DNA of 64,000 nucleotides, from the NCBI RefSeq assembly GCF_000717345.1, contig NZ_JNZA01000040.1, forward strand, positions 106,820 to 170,819, given 5' to 3'. Below, in pieces: positions 63,650 to 64,000 of the stretch. The translations under genes were made by a program, and so were the position numbers. Each line of letters starts with the position of its first letter. Position 1 is the first letter of the stretch. Source of the stretch: Streptomyces lydicus. GTDB lineage: Bacteria > Actinomycetota > Actinomycetes > Streptomycetales > Streptomycetaceae. Below the pieces are notes generated by a model. It was not told where the DNA came from and did not search any database. It was given only the letters and a program-made list of their open reading frames with translations.

Positions 63650-64000
63650 CAGCCCACGGCCGGGGGAGCGCGGGCGTGGAAGCGGCCCACGGCCCGTACG
63701 GCGGTCGAGCCGCAGGCCGGGTCGGCTTCCTGGTGGCCTACGCGGGCGCCACCGGGCCCCTTCCTGACCCCGACCGGCGGGCGACGGGCTGAGCGGACCC
63801 CGCCGCCGCGGGGCCGCAGGCCGGCCCCGGGGGCCGGGCGCCGCGGGCGGGACGCCGCGGACCGGGCACGTTCGGCGCGGGCCGGCCCGGAAGGCGCCCG
63901 CGGCCGGTTTCGGGCGGACCGCGGTGCGCGGGGGAGCGGCCGCAGCGGGAGGGGGAGCGCCCGCGGAATGGTGGTGGAGGTGGAGGCGGTGGGTGGGTTG
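63650..64000 (+). other. Region after the HEPN gene; no well-supported gene
   Basis: Very G+C-rich DNA. A possible 38-codon frame starts with GTG at 63675 (GGGGGAG upstream) and ends at 63792 (VEAAHGPYGGRAAGRVG...). A frame opening at ATG 63968 (MVVEVEAVGGL, GGAGGGGGAG upstream) runs off the window and may be the start of the next gene. Neither is secure. CCCCGCCGCCGCGGGG (63799-63814) is a hairpin that could end transcription. Confidence 0.3.

Noticed and set aside
63079-63792. 237-codon plus-strand frame at the right end
   Set aside because: It overlaps the HEPN gene in another frame and lacks a good start; only its last 38 codons after GTG 63675 could be a separate small gene.

Overview
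This window is chromosomal core DNA from a high-G+C actinomycete, almost certainly a Streptomyces. The evidence is the pervasive GTG/TTG starts, the 4-base ATGA/GTGA couplings, the actinobacterial cytochrome bc1-aa3 branch, PimB', MacRS, GlkA, SAV_6107-like and Rv2175c-like proteins, and a gene order that matches, from memory, the Streptomyces coelicolor region around SCO2158 down to SCO2090. I see no phage, transposase, CRISPR array, tRNA or rRNA, and no defence island.

Layout. Positions 1-4068 hold a partial membrane-anchored protein, a small unknown protein, adenosine kinase (adoK) and a cysteine desulfurase-TusA fusion. Positions 4338-13258 are the respiratory locus: ctaC, ctaD (broken here), ctaF, an L,D-transpeptidase lipoprotein, a receiver-like protein, ctaE, and the qcrCAB bc1 operon. 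Then come trpD, a SAM-IV riboswitch with a class V aminotransferase, an Lrp/AsnC-type domain protein coupled to a rhomboid protease, a zinc-ribbon protein, a NYN/YacP protein, two tandem NlpC/P60 hydrolases (the first behind a probable c-di-AMP riboswitch), a zinc-protease-like lipoprotein, a GT87 glycosyltransferase, pimB', and a long-chain acyl-CoA synthetase.

From 28.4 to 40.4 kb: a metallophosphoesterase, an SRPBCC protein with an ArsA-like ATPase, glkA, an EEP-family hydrolase, an alpha/beta hydrolase, plsC, macS-macR, pfkA and a D-lactate dehydrogenase-like gene. From 40.3 to 44.9 kb: a fused anthranilate synthase under a trp attenuator, class II DAHP synthase, and bfd/bfr with an iron box. 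From 45 to 55 kb: a sulfite-oxidase-like protein, endonuclease IV, a PASTA kinase, thiOSG under a TPP riboswitch, a ferredoxin-reductase-like enzyme, an Rv2175c-like protein, thiE and metF. The end holds a carotenoid-desaturase-like oxidoreductase, a DUF4126 protein with a MacR-like box, and an ABC/YhgE/TetR operon with a perfect operator palindrome.

The genes connect in several ways. Glucose phosphorylation, phosphofructokinase and lactate dehydrogenase lie together. DAHP synthase, anthranilate synthase and trpD (separately placed) feed tryptophan. Thiamine genes flank metF. Most genes are housekeeping. The strongest anomalies are a ctaD with three separate internal losses inside an otherwise intact oxidase locus (assembly collapse or true pseudogene) and two copies of a ~375-406 bp near-palindromic element 32 kb apart in opposite orientation.
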